NCBI GenBank assembly: GCA_029339505.1
Contig: JAQISU010000094.1
Span: 1,682,001-1,746,000, forward strand
Source: Unio delphinus
Taxonomy: Eukaryota; Mollusca; Bivalvia; Unionida; Unionidae
Reading direction: 5' to 3'
DNA: 64,000 nt
Below the pieces are notes generated by a model, which saw only the letters and a list, made by a program, of their open reading frames with translations, did no database searches and had not been told where the DNA came from. Each line of letters starts with the position of its first letter. The stretch's first letter is position 1. Position numbers and translations under genes: made by a program. Below, in pieces: positions 19,967 to 31,343 of this stretch.

Positions 19967-20168
19967 TATTGATGCTGAACTAATAATCACTTTGAAGAAA
20001 CAACAGAATAATCACTGCGCGAGTTGCAATTGTATAATGCGTTGGCAGTATTCGGATAAGGATCCTCGCCAATTTACCGTAGACAGAAAAAATAACAATC
20101 TCGGTCATGTCAGAAATAAGGTGATGTTGACTTGTCTTGAGTGCAATAGACGCAACGGTGCTAGTTAA
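19953..20168 (+). CDS. HNH nuclease domain, downstream frame of the polymerase-helicase
   Basis: This frame codes CASCNCIMRW, FTVDRKNNNLGHVRN and LTCLECNRRN: a zinc-bound HNH fold with two CxxC pairs and D/H/N residues. It has no convincing start of its own. The polymerase-helicase frame runs into a run of nine A (19944-19952), and a shift there joins it to this frame. I infer that the domain is the C-terminus of the same protein, reached by slippage on A9 or separated by an indel. It overlaps the convergent integrase gene by 8 bp. Confidence 0.7.
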   Translation, partial: QREFDIDAELIITLKKQQNNHCASCNCIMRWQYSDKDPRQFTVDRKNNNLGHVRNKVMLTCLECNRRNGAS

Positions 20169-21105
20169 GACCATGCGGTGGCAATTGAGTATCCTCGGGA
20201 ATCACTTGTAGTTGTTGTCGAGTAAAACCCCGCTGAGGGGCAGTTGAATCCAGTTTATAGACTGGAGGTCTACCAGTTGATCGTGTTATACTAGATATCT
20301 TATGCGTAGTGACGCTCCAAATAGGATCAGTAGCCCTTTTTCTACCCCCTTCAAGCTCTCCTGGTTCGTATAAGTACCTCACAATGACATTACTACCAAG
20401 AATTGGTTCTTTGAAATCTTTTTGTGGTTGTACGGGTATTGACTTCTTTTTAATCGCGTTGATAGGTTTCATGTTGATTGTTCTAGTAATCTCGTTATTC
20501 AGTGCAGTAATCACAGATGGTAATCTTTTAACCCATTCACTGGATCGCTTTTCTTGAATGAATTCTTTTGCGTATTGATATCCAAATAACCGCTCAGCAA
20601 TCGTCCGATTAAATCGTTCTACAATTGCCTGATCGCGATGTAGCGCAGTATGCCCTCGTCGTATGGTGACATTATGATGTTTCATTGTAGATAACACTGC
20701 ACCCTGAAATTCCTTGCCAGGATCAACCTGCAATAGATTTGGCCAACGCAGAGGACCTCGTCGATAAATCCTTTCAAATGCAGAAGCGACTTCAGTGGTT
20801 GATTTTGTTTTTAACGGTTCTGCTTCTTTGTATCGACTTGCAATATCAACTACGGTTAACGCATATTTGTAACCACGATCATGTGGCAGAAATAATATAT
20901 CAGCCTGATGAACTTCATTAGGAGCGGTCACATCAAAATGCGAGAATTGAATTTGTTTAGGCGGTGGTAGATAAATTTGCCATAGTGCCTGTTTGGATAA
21001 CCAATGAGCCGCAGTGGTTTTTTTCACTTTTGCAGCTCTAGCGAGTTTATTGATTGCAGCGTTACCCCTCCAGTATCCCCTCGGAGAATAATAAATTGAT
21101 TCCAT
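20161..21105 (-). CDS. DDE (retrovirus-like) integrase
   Basis: The 314-residue protein carries a helical N-terminus (RGYWRGNAAINKLARAA) and an rve-type catalytic core with the DDE triad: Asp69 in HQADIL, Asp128 in QVDPGKEF, Glu163 in AIVERFNRTI (spacing of 35). It ends with a basic beta-rich domain (VRYLYEPGELEGGRKRATD). It would cut and join the TIR ends, giving the short target duplication seen here. I start it at the ATG at 21103-21105, because the frame upstream has only a GTG inside the neighbouring gene. The C-terminal chromodomain of the element 2 integrase is absent. Confidence 0.9.
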   Translation of the reverse strand: MESIYYSPRGYWRGNAAINKLARAAKVKKTTAAHWLSKQALWQIYLPPPKQIQFSHFDVTAPNEVHQADILFLPHDRGYKYALTVVDIASRYKEAEPLKTKSTTEVASAFERIYRRGPLRWPNLLQVDPGKEFQGAVLSTMKHHNVTIRRGHTALHRDQAIVERFNRTIAERLFGYQYAKEFIQEKRSSEWVKRLPSVITALNNEITRTINMKPINAIKKKSIPVQPQKDFKEPILGSNVIVRYLYEPGELEGGRKRATDPIWSVTTHKISSITRSTGRPPVYKLDSTAPQRGFTRQQLQVIPEDTQLPPHGLN

Positions 21106-21109
21106 ATTA

Positions 21110-21628
21110 TTAATTACCAGCACCTAACATCAATTTACTTTTCATAGCCGATTTTATCAAAAATGAAGACAATTTTTCTTTGAAGGATTTATCAGAAATA
21201 GCATTTAACGCATGAATTAATTTCACATCTGCTAGATGCCTGTGTTGCAGATTGCTGCTTTTATAAGCAACATCATGAAGGTGACAGGCCTTATCAATGG
21301 CGTTTATTGGTTCTTCACCGGGGTTGGGTTGATTTTGATTATTGAGTCTGATATCAAGTCTGGTTCCCGGTCCACAGTAGCTATATCCTGGAAGGTGCTT
21401 TTCTCCGGGGTACTTTGCCCATGGGGTTCCAGGGAGCTTTGCCAATTTGGCTGCGATATCACCTCCTCGTTTTTTTTTTAAATCAGATCTCATAGACACA
21501 AATCTAAATTTCTTTGTACCACATTGCACGCATTTACCAGAAAGCGCTGATCGGTTATTTTTAGTTGTAATCGTCGTCAAGTCATCTGTGCCAGTACGCG
21601 TTTTACACTTCACACAATATAGATCCAT
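21110..21628 (-). CDS. Zinc-ribbon plus phospholipase A2-like protein
   Basis: The 172-residue protein combines a CxxC...CxxC ribbon (Cys5, Cys8, Cys33, Cys36) with a parvovirus-VP1-like phospholipase A2 domain: Ca-binding loop YCGPGT at 84-89, catalytic His-Asp in CHLHDVAY (118-119) and a second acidic region HLADVKL. Between them lies a GDIAAKLAKLPGTPW linker. In parvoviruses such a domain breaches the endosome membrane during entry; here it would be a virion component by analogy. The ATG at 21626-21628 lies only 5 bp from the divergent ATPase start, and the stop is 4 bp upstream of the integrase start. Confidence 0.85.
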   Translation of the reverse strand: MDLYCVKCKTRTGTDDLTTITTKNNRSALSGKCVQCGTKKFRFVSMRSDLKKKRGGDIAAKLAKLPGTPWAKYPGEKHLPGYSYCGPGTRLDIRLNNQNQPNPGEEPINAIDKACHLHDVAYKSSNLQHRHLADVKLIHALNAISDKSFKEKLSSFLIKSAMKSKLMLGAGN

Positions 21629-21633
21629 AATTT

Positions 21634-22305
21634 ATGTATAGAAATATGGATATAATTGATTTTTCAGCGACTAAAACAAGAGAACCAATTAAGCATCATG
21701 CAGCGCTACCAAACTCTATCCGGATGATTATAATCGGGCCATCTGGATCCGGTAAAACGCAATTGTTGCTCAATTTAATAATGAGATGGATGAAGTGGGA
21801 TAAGTTGTATTTAATTGCCCCTAGCGTAGATGATCAACGATGTTATGAAGTGCTAAAGGATTTTAACGAGAATGCATCAGAAATTAAGGGTGAGAACGCC
21901 ATTGATTTTATAACCGATATCGATGAAGCACCGAGCATTGATGATATTGATGGAGATATTAACAATTTAGTCGTATACGACGATATAATGTTGGATAAAC
22001 ACAAAAATCCTGCTAGAATATTTTCCCGTGGGCGTCACAAAAACACTGACGTGATATATGTCACTCAACGCTACACTCAGGTTCCAAAAGTCATCAGAGA
22101 TAACTGCAATTTATTGTCTGTATTCAACGGAGTTGATACTCATACTCTTAGAAATATTTGGCAGACATGGTGTTCTGATATGGACTTCAATCAATTTCGA
22201 GATTTCTTTAGTCATGCTCAGTCAAAACCACACGGATTCGCAACAATAAATCTACATGATCTTCGGACACGATATCGTATCGGACTTGATCAAATATTCG
22301 GTTAA
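21634..22305 (+). CDS. FtsK/HerA-type (A32-like) genome-packaging ATPase
   Basis: The 223-residue protein has Walker A GPSGSGKT at 35-42, Walker B LVVYDDI at 112-118 and a sensor-like strand VIYVTQRYTQVPK at about 140. This is the typical small packaging ATPase of Polintons and nucleocytoplasmic viruses, which drives DNA into capsids. The start is the ATG at 21634 or the second ATG at 21646. It ends 28 bp before the right TIR and is divergent from the phospholipase gene. It looks intact. Confidence 0.9.
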   Translation: MYRNMDIIDFSATKTREPIKHHAALPNSIRMIIIGPSGSGKTQLLLNLIMRWMKWDKLYLIAPSVDDQRCYEVLKDFNENASEIKGENAIDFITDIDEAPSIDDIDGDINNLVVYDDIMLDKHKNPARIFSRGRHKNTDVIYVTQRYTQVPKVIRDNCNLLSVFNGVDTHTLRNIWQTWCSDMDFNQFRDFFSHAQSKPHGFATINLHDLRTRYRIGLDQIFG

Positions 22306-22333
22306 AATCATTTTATTATTTTTATTAACCCAT

Positions 22334-22561
22334 AGCAGCAGAGAGGGTGGATGACAACAAGTTGCGACCAAAATTGATTAAAAAATCGTTTTCATTTTTT
22401 TAGTTAAAATGATTTCGTAGGGAGATTTCAATCAATTTTTTGTCTGAAAACGTTGTAGGGTTCGCCTTTTTTTGGTTAAAATAAGATTATAAGACGGCTC
22501 GTTTTAGGATTTCAATCAAATTTTGTCTAAAAACGTTGTAGGATTCACCCTCTCTGCTGCT
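22334..22561 (-). repeat. Element 1 right terminal inverted repeat
   Basis: This is the inverted copy of 7165-7392, followed directly by the ATTTA target duplication at 22562-22566 and then by LINE reverse transcriptase sequence. It begins 28 bp after the packaging ATPase stop codon. Confidence 0.95.
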
Positions 22562-23060
22562 ATTTATATTGATTTAGTACGGACAATCGTGCTGAAAAGT
22601 GCATCAAAGTCGTGTGAACTTGATCCAATTCCGACATCACGGCTGCTTGAGTGCTTAGACGCAATATTGCCTTTACTAACTGATGTTATTAATATCTCTT
22701 TCTCATCAGGGGAATTCCCATCAATTTTCAAAACTGCCATCGTAAAGCAACTGCTGAAGAAACCAACACTGGACCATACCGATTTAAAGAACTACCGCCC
22801 AGTTTCTAATCTCCCATTCATATCAAAAATCTTAGAAAAGGTTGTTCTAACTTGTATCTCATTTGAATTCAAACAGTCTTTTTAGAAATGTACAGTCTGC
22901 ATATCGCCCTTGCCACAGTACGGAAACTACTCTTCTGAAAGTATTTAGTGACATTCTCTCTGCTTTGAATAGTGGAAAGATTACAGTCCTCACCCTCCTG
23001 GATTTATCTGCAGCATTTAACACAATAGACCATGATATGTTACTTCACCGTCTCTAGCAT
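22562..23060 (+). mobile_element. Reverse transcriptase part of the split LINE
   Basis: Right after the ATTTA duplication the LINE resumes with the start of an RT domain (LKSASKSCELDPIPTSRLL, then LKNYRPVSNLPFISKILEKV). A frameshift near 22880 leads to AYRPCHSTETTLLK and LLDLSAAFNTIDHDMLLHRL. Coding similarity ends near 23057, before the YxDD motif, so the LINE is 3'-truncated or decayed. Removing element 1 and one ATTTA restores a continuous frame across the junction. Confidence 0.9.
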
Positions 23061-26000
23061 TTATTTGGCATTCAGAATATACAACACATATGCACACAAC
23101 ATATAGCTGCGTAGCGTCAACCAAGGTTAATGTTGATGATTAACATTGTGTACACGTCATATCATATTGGAAAACATTTATAGAAAGTAGAGAATACAGC
23201 GAGAAAAACAATAGTCATATGAACTATTTATTAGCACATTTGTTTCTTCTTGTTTGTGTTTGTCTTGTTTTATTTTTTTTCGGTTTTATTTTGTCTTCAT
23301 TTTAATCGAATAAAATGTACAGAGGCTTAGGTTTCAAAATCATACAAACCACATCAGCTTTCGAATCCTAACTTTACAGAGTTGTAATTTTTGCTGATCA
23401 TGCATTTATTAGCAAAATTTTGTTATTATCCTCAGTCATCTCATCTATGACTTTGTTGATCTACATATTTGTCGTAGATTTAGAAGAATAACTGTAAATA
23501 CAATCAAGCAGTACAATGTAAATATTGTAAATATCATCAAAAAGTTATATTTACCGCATTGAATTGGATATATGTTTTTTTTTCTCCATTTCTATTATAA
23601 ATTGGATTAGTCCAATAGATGTCCCTATCAGCAAAACCTTCTTTGGGCCTAAAGCCTTCTTTTTGTCTGTGAGACAATAATGCCGCCGTGAGTTTAAGCT
23701 TTCCGCGACAATTGATATCATTTGGTTTCACAATATTTGATTTCATGTTCCTGTAAGCTGCTCCAAAAACTCTTTCTACTTAGAGTTTTTGCCTCTTCCA
23801 ACATAGTTTAGCTCTGCATAATTTTGACGTTATTTCTTATTTATTTTGTTCCTAAATACATGTGTGGTCTCCGTGTATATTTTGCACCCGGATACTATCG
23901 AATTCGTCATTTTGTTCATCTCTTGTAGCCTTACTCTTGAACAGTATACTTTATTAGGGGCACAGGTCAGTACATCGTTATCTTTTTAAACTTGGTTCTG
24001 TATCATGTTTTTATGTATGTCTATTTACCAAACCACAGGAATGCTGCACCAATCCAAGTAAATGCTTGAGAAAGTGTAAATCATTTCGACATTCGTGCGA
24101 TTCATGCACCGGAATCTGCAATTCCGATCCCAACAGAAACAGTCTCTGTTAGCCACTTCCAAGTTCATTTAAAGAATGGATTAGTGAAATGCGACATATC
24201 TGCTTACTGCATCAATGAATTCCATGTCTGTTCGTGAACTTGCCCACTTTATCAATACGTTTTACCGCCCCCCTCCCGTTATGTCGTGTATGTTAATAAC
24301 AGCTGATTTAATCGCTCCATGGTTAACGGTGTTAGTTACATTGTTTCTCTTAGTTGCCTTTATTACAATGAAATTGAAATTAAAATCTGGAAATTGAGTA
24401 TGTTATATTTTTGGTAAGTTAATTAATTGAAATGTTTGTTTTTTAAATGTGTTTTTGAAATGTAGCCAAATTTGTTTTACATTAGCCCAAAAACACAACA
24501 ATTATTCTGGCACACAACCAGCTATACTTTATTCTACTGCGTCTTTAAACATGTCTGTCTACCAAGAATTAATTTGGATTGCTTGGGAAACTTCAGACTT
24601 CATTAAACATTTATCCACATATCTCCCAACATCAGTCTCTGTTTAAATGCTTCTTCTTATATGATTTGCCATCTATGGCGAATTTGTCAGTCATTAATTT
24701 TTATTTGCTTTAGCCAGGTTTATGCTGCATTTCTTTTCATTAGATGAAAAGAAAATATCTGGAAATGCATCTTCTAATAACTTAATCCGAAATTTTTCTA
24801 ATGGTCAAAGTAGAATATCCTATAAGGGGTTTCACGGTTGCAACGGAGTTAATGATCGTAGCGCCTACAATTACCTTCCTTAGCTCCAATGCTCATGCCC
24901 ACACAAAATTCCAGTTCCGGATAGTTTACTGTTCTACACTTGATTAGCGAAACATAAAGTTGACAAAGGAAAACCAATGAATCAATTGTATATGTCAAAA
25001 TTATTTTGTTCATACTAGGAGAATAATTATAGACACTAAATCAGATAATTAAATATTTAATTTCCACACTTTAAGAATGTAAATTAATTTATTTAAATAC
25101 ACTGTCCATATTTATATTATACCTGATAATATATAGATTCACTGCTGGTACATGTTCCGTCAGTTAAACTTTCTCGATGGCATGTGTTTGACAAGAAGTC
25201 ATTTGGAGTTCAGGATTGTCACAGGGCAAATGTTATGATGATTGTGGTTACATCTTAACATATGTTTTTTTTTTATAAACGAGACATTATTTATCGACAC
25301 CGTGCCTTAACAAACGTTTGTGAATGACTTACACATGAGGTGGCGTGTACATAAATAATTGTTAACTCTGGACTTATGCAAGGATCAGATAACTGAATAT
25401 ATGATATGCTGCATCACCAACCAATACCTCCCATATTGCTAAGTTGAATTGTTTCTGCCAGAATGTTTAATCTTACTGTGCTCTGTATCTGTTGAGAAAG
25501 TGATCGCTGTAAATTCTTGAAGAGTACGTTATCAAAAATATTTAATGGCCAGAGTGCGAAAAGAATAGGTTTCAGCGTGCTAAATTTTCATCTTGAAATA
25601 TGCGCAATGTTGGGGTCAGTATAGCTTTAAACCGAGTTCTAGTCCTATTAATCTTATTGCCAGCATTAAATTGTTAGAAATTGCTAAACATCAACAAAAT
25701 CCTATGTTTCTTGATTTGTTACCATCAATTGTTTTTCTTTTTTCACTTTGATTATATATCGTTCCGGTGGCCTAAGTGAGTAGAGCATCAGCCTCGGATG
25801 CAGGAGGTCGCGAGTTCAAACCAGGGACGTCATTTCTATCTGTGTTGTATATAGGCTACAACAGTTTTACAGCACATGCAAATTCAGCGGGTCAAATTTA
25901 TCCCCCTCCCCCCGCCCTCCTTAAATGACGTCACTGGTTCAAACCCCGGATGAGTCTTGATCTTCCATTTTAAAGCTTCTTGCTTAATGCAGTGTTACAG

Positions 26001-26558
26001 GTTTTGATATAATGCGCCTGTCTTTTGGGGTCTTCTGTGATTGGTTTTCTTGTCTTACAACCCTGACATAACATTTATTTTGCATCCTTTACGTTTCATT
26101 AGTGAGCCATACTACTGGGTATGATCTGTTACTTCTTGAATAATAGAAGTAGTGCAGTGGTTGATAATTCCCAGACATTCGCCACTTACGTTTAGATTTG
26201 TATCAATTTGACGAAGCGATCAAATAAGGTGTGGCTATGTAGGAAGACGAGTGTCGGGAAATATCGATTTTTCTGCTCAATCCCATTTAAACGTAGTATG
26301 TGGTCTAAATTGAATTAACCACGAATCCATCAAAATGGAACCACATATATGTTTAGTATATAAATATGTATTAAATTACACATTTTAACTCCCTGTCATC
26401 CACAGACTTTAAGTACTATTTTAAAACTTATAATTCTTTGTAATGTCAATTATTCTTTACTGTCAACAGTTGTACCTATGTTATATGAGAATTCCGATAA
26501 AAGCCTTCGCTCAATCAAGAATTTGAATATGTATGTTAAATTCTTTTATTTCCAATAG
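23061..26558. other. Intron sequence, no gene recognised
   Basis: This is the remainder of the 24-kb SLC13 intron. I find no credible coding region; frames such as 23537-23746 (- strand) are short and match nothing I recognise. A tRNA-like SINE lies at about 25761-25990. Confidence 0.6.
25761..25990 (+). repeat. tRNA-derived SINE-like sequence
   Basis: The sequence ggtggcctaagtgagtagag resembles a pol III A box region, and gcgagttcaaaccaggga about 45 bp later resembles a B box. A weak second copy of the B box region (ggttcaaacccc) appears near 25937. It reads like a tRNA-headed SINE. The right end is uncertain. Confidence 0.55.
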
Positions 26559-26664
26559 ACATAGAGGAAGCACATCATTCTGATGAAGATGGTAACGAAG
26601 ATGACAGTGAAATGGAAGTCACGACAGCGCTTTGTGGAGTATCAATGGAAAGATTACCACTGAA
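26559..26664 (+). CDS. SLC13A-like: SLC13-family transporter, visible exon 2
   Basis: The acceptor is ttccaatag|ac and the donor gaa|gtaagt. The exon encodes an acidic segment (EEAHHSDEDGNEDDSEME) of the long cytoplasmic loop between the two halves of the transporter, which is variable in the family. Phases agree with the exons at 2284 and 27552. Confidence 0.8.
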
Positions 26665-27551
26665 GTAAGTAAATATAAAACTTAACAATGAGTTTGTAGT
26701 CAAACCGGCTTGAAAGGTCACCTCTATTAAGCTATCACATGACCTTACCTTGTTGAGGTTTATAAACTATTACTGCAGCAATGAACTGTTATGATGCAGT
26801 CGTTACTGTGGAAATAAACAATTAGGCAGTCACCTTGTTAATGTCCCTGACGTCAAATTACGCTAGAAATCAGCCTTTATTGTGTAGCCATATTTCATAG
26901 CAGGTAATTGTTTTACTTTTCGGTGACTGTCTCGATCGAATTAAACCGTACGCATGCCATGTAATAGTCTTGAATAATTCCTCACATTGATATATTCTTG
27001 AAGATAATGGCAAACAATTGCCACATCAAACTGGTTTACGTATTTTATGATTATTTTAAGTTGCCATCGTTTGAAGGTTTCCATTATCATTGAAGAGAGA
27101 TACAGACAGACAGACAGACAGGGAGACACTCTGGTCAGCACCCTCCAGCAGTTGGCAAAAATGTCACTCGTATGTGTGGAATCCAGCTCCTGACGTTAAT
27201 GTAATCTCGTTAGTAACGTACCGTTGACACTGACGTCAATATCATTAATAACCTCCGACACTATTTCTAGTTACATACAATGTCGTATAATGTATTGACT
27301 ATGAATCCATTTTCCTTAGTAAATCTGTGACACCATTCTGACTCGTGAAGTGGTATATATGCAAATATTTACAACCCTTTAAAACTAGCACAACATTTTG
27401 TCCCATTGATTTAAAATATTTTAGTGTTTCTTAGTTGACGTCATGTATGTTCGCAATTGTTATATAACCAATTTAGTTAAGTACTCAAAGTTCAAATGTA
27501 CTTAACTTAACTACGTACTTATAATCAATATAATTTTCTATTATGTTTCAG
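26665..27551. other. Intron
   Basis: Non-coding. A short (CAGA)n run lies at about 27103-27121. I see nothing else of note. Confidence 0.6.
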
Positions 27552-27737
27552 GAGTAAATCACATAATCAAACGGAAACTACAGAGTATACACAGACAAAT
27601 AGAGCTGATAAGGAAAGGGATTTTCACCAGTTAACTAAAATCTTTGCCTTGGGTATAGCTTATGCAGCTAATGCTGGGGGTGTAGCCACACTAACCGGTA
27701 CTCCTCCTAATATCATTTTAAAAGGACATATTGACAA
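27552..27737 (+). CDS. SLC13A-like: SLC13-family transporter, visible exon 3
   Basis: The acceptor is tttcag|gag and the donor caa|gtaagt. It encodes the end of the cytoplasmic loop and a transmembrane stretch with GGVATLTGTPPNIILKG, the conserved family motif (T-G-T-P-P-N) of the first substrate-binding hairpin repeat. Confidence 0.9.
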
Positions 27738-28510
27738 GTAAGTCGGCAAAATACTGGTAATAAAATGCAAATGGGACATTCTTTCGCGTTTCCCCAAATA
27801 AAGAAATGGTAAGGAGAACTAAATTGTATGTTGAAGAGAACAAAACTAAGTCGTTATGACAATGAAACCAGGACGTCTCATGGCCAAGCAAAGTTTTTAA
27901 ACATTGCACATAAATAAAATAATTTTCAATTTTAGTGATACTGTTGCAAAGGTGCTGGAGAGAAAATTACAGTATATATTTCCTTTTAAGGCAGGTTAAT
28001 GTTGGTTTTTCTTCTCCTAAAGCTCTTAAATAGACTTACAAACTGTAAAGATTCAGACTGTAAGAGAGTGAGAGAATGAGCATGATGTGTGAAAAAACAC
28101 AAAATAATCCAGATGTTGAATACAAACATTTGCTTCATAGTGAATGACACGGATTAGCATTGTCTTTGATGTAAACTTGTAGATATGCTATCTAACTATC
28201 TAAGTCCAACTTGCACCTAAATGTTAAGCGTACTTTTCAATATTTGAAGTCCCGAAGGAGTAATATTTCTGTATACAAACATCTGTATTGCTTACATATA
28301 TCTCAAATTGTATTAATTATCTCTGCTAAGTGACGATGGTTGCAGAACAAATGATGCTTTTTGGTGCTTTTCTAAACATTGGGATATTTCCCAATAATTA
28401 CTTAGTTCTTTGTTGGTTTCCGTTTCTTGTATCGTTCTATATGCTTATCGTGTTTTATTCACTAAATATTCATCTTTAAGAGTTAATATTTTGCTAATTA
28501 GATTGTACAG
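27738..28510. other. Intron
   Basis: Non-coding, AT-rich. No gene or RNA signature is seen. Confidence 0.6.
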
Positions 28511-28630
28511 GCGATATGATTTAGACCCTGGTTTAACGTTTGCCAATTGGCTGATCTTCGGACTACCTACCTCATTTTGTGTGTTCCTGATGACGTGGCT
28601 TTGGTTGCAGCTTTGGTACCTCAGGAAACG
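28511..28630 (+). CDS. SLC13A-like: SLC13-family transporter, visible exon 4
   Basis: The acceptor is gtacag|g and the donor aacg|gtatgt. It encodes LTFANWLIFGLPTSFCVFLM and a following WLWLQLWYLRKR, a transmembrane helix and its basic cytoplasmic end. It joins exon 3 through a split Lys codon. Confidence 0.88.
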
Positions 28631-29647
<1,017 letters not shown>

Positions 29648-29734
29648 ATTTTTATGCTGCATCAAAGAGAATCGTTCCTGGGTTGCAGTGAAGAAACATT
29701 TGAGGATGGAGTATGCTAGTTTAGGGAGCATGAC
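29648..29734 (+). CDS. SLC13A-like: SLC13-family transporter, visible exon 5
   Basis: The acceptor is attctag|att and the donor catgac|gtaatt. It encodes the hydrophilic linker from FLCCIKENRSWVAVKKHL to MEYASLGSMT, with the basic K-K-H region usual before the next helix. It is short, but the phases with both neighbours agree. Confidence 0.8.
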
Positions 29735-30398
29735 GTAATTTTTGTATGTTTGTTTGTTTAACGTCAACCTGAGGATAGCGGTAGATATACTGAAAATAAT
29801 TAATTATTGTACAGACACTGTAGGCAGACGAATTGTTTGGAAAATCTTATTAAGCAAGTTATATGATAATGATATTTATGGCGTCACCCTCTCGCAACAC
29901 ACATATTCCCACCCCACCCCAACTCACCTCACACACTTTTTGCATTTCTAAGTACTTACTTTGATCCAAAATGCACTTACTTCATAAAAATTAAAATTTG
30001 CATTAGTATTATAAATTAAGAGAATGCGATACCCAACCAAATAAAAGTAAAAGGTGTATATTCTGAATGGCTCATGAAAACCATCAAGACTGATAACCCA
30101 AATGACTGCTATTAATTACGTCCCTTTAATTCTTTTGGGAATAAAATGTCTGATAAATCTTAATGGTGCCGACAGTTATTTTTGGTTTAATAATCAGATG
30201 ATACTTTAAATATATATGATATAATTAAAGATATAACTGAAGCACTCCAATGAACTAGTATCGTACAATTGACAGCTAGAGAGTGATGTATCACTCACTT
30301 CACGTTATGTGCGGCGGCTACAGTAGGTAGATACGCGATAATCGTTAAACCATGAGCTTTAAATTGAGACGAAATTCGTATTGTATGCTCCCTACTAA

Positions 30399-30451
<53 letters not shown>

Positions 30452-30462
30452 CTCCAATTAAG
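29735..30462. other. Intron with (ATT)n tract
   Basis: A (ATT)n run lies at 30400-30452, just before the acceptor of the next exon. No other feature is seen. Confidence 0.7.
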
Positions 30463-30566
30463 ATTTGCAGAGGTTGTCGTTGCCGTGTGCTTCATTCTAC
30501 TTGCTGTTTATGGATCACGAGAGACCCACAGTTCATCGATGGGTGGGGAGTTTTGTTTCCAGAAGG
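30463..30566 (+). CDS. SLC13A-like: SLC13-family transporter, visible exon 6, with a one-base deletion
   Basis: The first half reads FAEVVVAVCFILLAV in the frame set by exon 5. The second half reads LWITRDPQFIDGWGVLFPEG in the frame needed by exon 7. The switch falls at the short T run at 30507-30509. The exon is 104 bp where 105 would keep the frame. The acceptor must be at ttaag|att to give the first half. The change is either an assembly error, a null allele, or a sign that the gene is dying. Confidence 0.8.
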
Positions 30567-31111
30567 GTAAAACATAATTATTACTCTCTTCTTACTCTCC
30601 AATCACCAACATATTCTGATTTATATATTTATGTAACATAACTAGTAATATCAGTAATAATGATATGTAATAGTAGTAAATATGTATCATTGGTTTGTTT
30701 TCTGCTATTTCTTTGGAAGCGTACTACTTGACCAGATGGATGTATTTTTCTGGAACATTCAGATATTATAACAATTTCCATTCACGAAGTGATAACATAT
30801 GTGTATCGTCTTTGATATTCCCGATATCATGATTGTAGCATGAAATTACGTATACAAAAAAGATGTCATTTACCTTGGCCTTAAGTGAACATGTTTAAGT
30901 TGGTATAGTCGCCTAATTTAATAAGGTTTCATGTGATTAATATAGCACCATAATATAAAAAAACAACATTCTGTTTTGTTGTAATTTTTGCGATATCAGT
31001 AAATGTTTTAATTTCTCCAGCATAACCAAAATCAAGATTGCATGTTTTGAAGATGTCAAACCAACAAATAAAATATAGATACCGAATTTGGAAATATCCA
31101 GGATGCATGAA

Positions 31112-31179
<68 letters not shown>

Positions 31180-31224
31180 TTAACGTCCTTTCGAAATTTA
31201 AATAGTTTTGTTTCATTATCATAG
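30567..31224. other. Intron with (CT)n tract
   Basis: A (CT)n run of about 60 bp lies at 31114-31175. No coding sequence is seen. Confidence 0.7.
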
Positions 31225-31343
31225 TTTTGTGAAGGATTCGACTCCTGCCATTTTTATATCCGCCATCATGTTTGTACTACCGGCTTACCCTCCACGATGC
31301 TTCCGCTGTCGGGCGCAAGATGACAGAGAACCAAAACTTCCTG
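31225..31343 (+). CDS. SLC13A-like: SLC13-family transporter, visible exon 7
   Basis: The acceptor is tcatag|ttttg and the donor cctg|gtacat. It encodes DSTPAIFISAIMFVLPAYPP, a transmembrane helix ending in a Pro-rich turn, and a hydrophilic stretch RCFRCRAQDDREPKLPG. Confidence 0.88.

Larger units (their letters stand above)
7165..22561. mobile_element. Element 1: complete Polinton/Maverick-like virus-transposon, 15,397 bp
   Basis: It is bounded by 228-bp inverted repeats (7165-7392 and 22334-22561) with AG...CT termini, and by a 5-bp target duplication ATTTA (7160-7164 and 22562-22566). A 6-bp TATTTA reading is also possible at one end. It codes for a DDE integrase, protein-primed-type DNA polymerase, packaging ATPase, adenain-type protease, capsid and penton candidates, which defines a Polinton-like element. 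Most structural genes are on the - strand; the polymerase genes and ATPase are on the + strand. It lies inside a LINE inside an SLC13 intron. Identical TIRs suggest a young insertion, yet several genes are interrupted. Confidence 0.95.
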
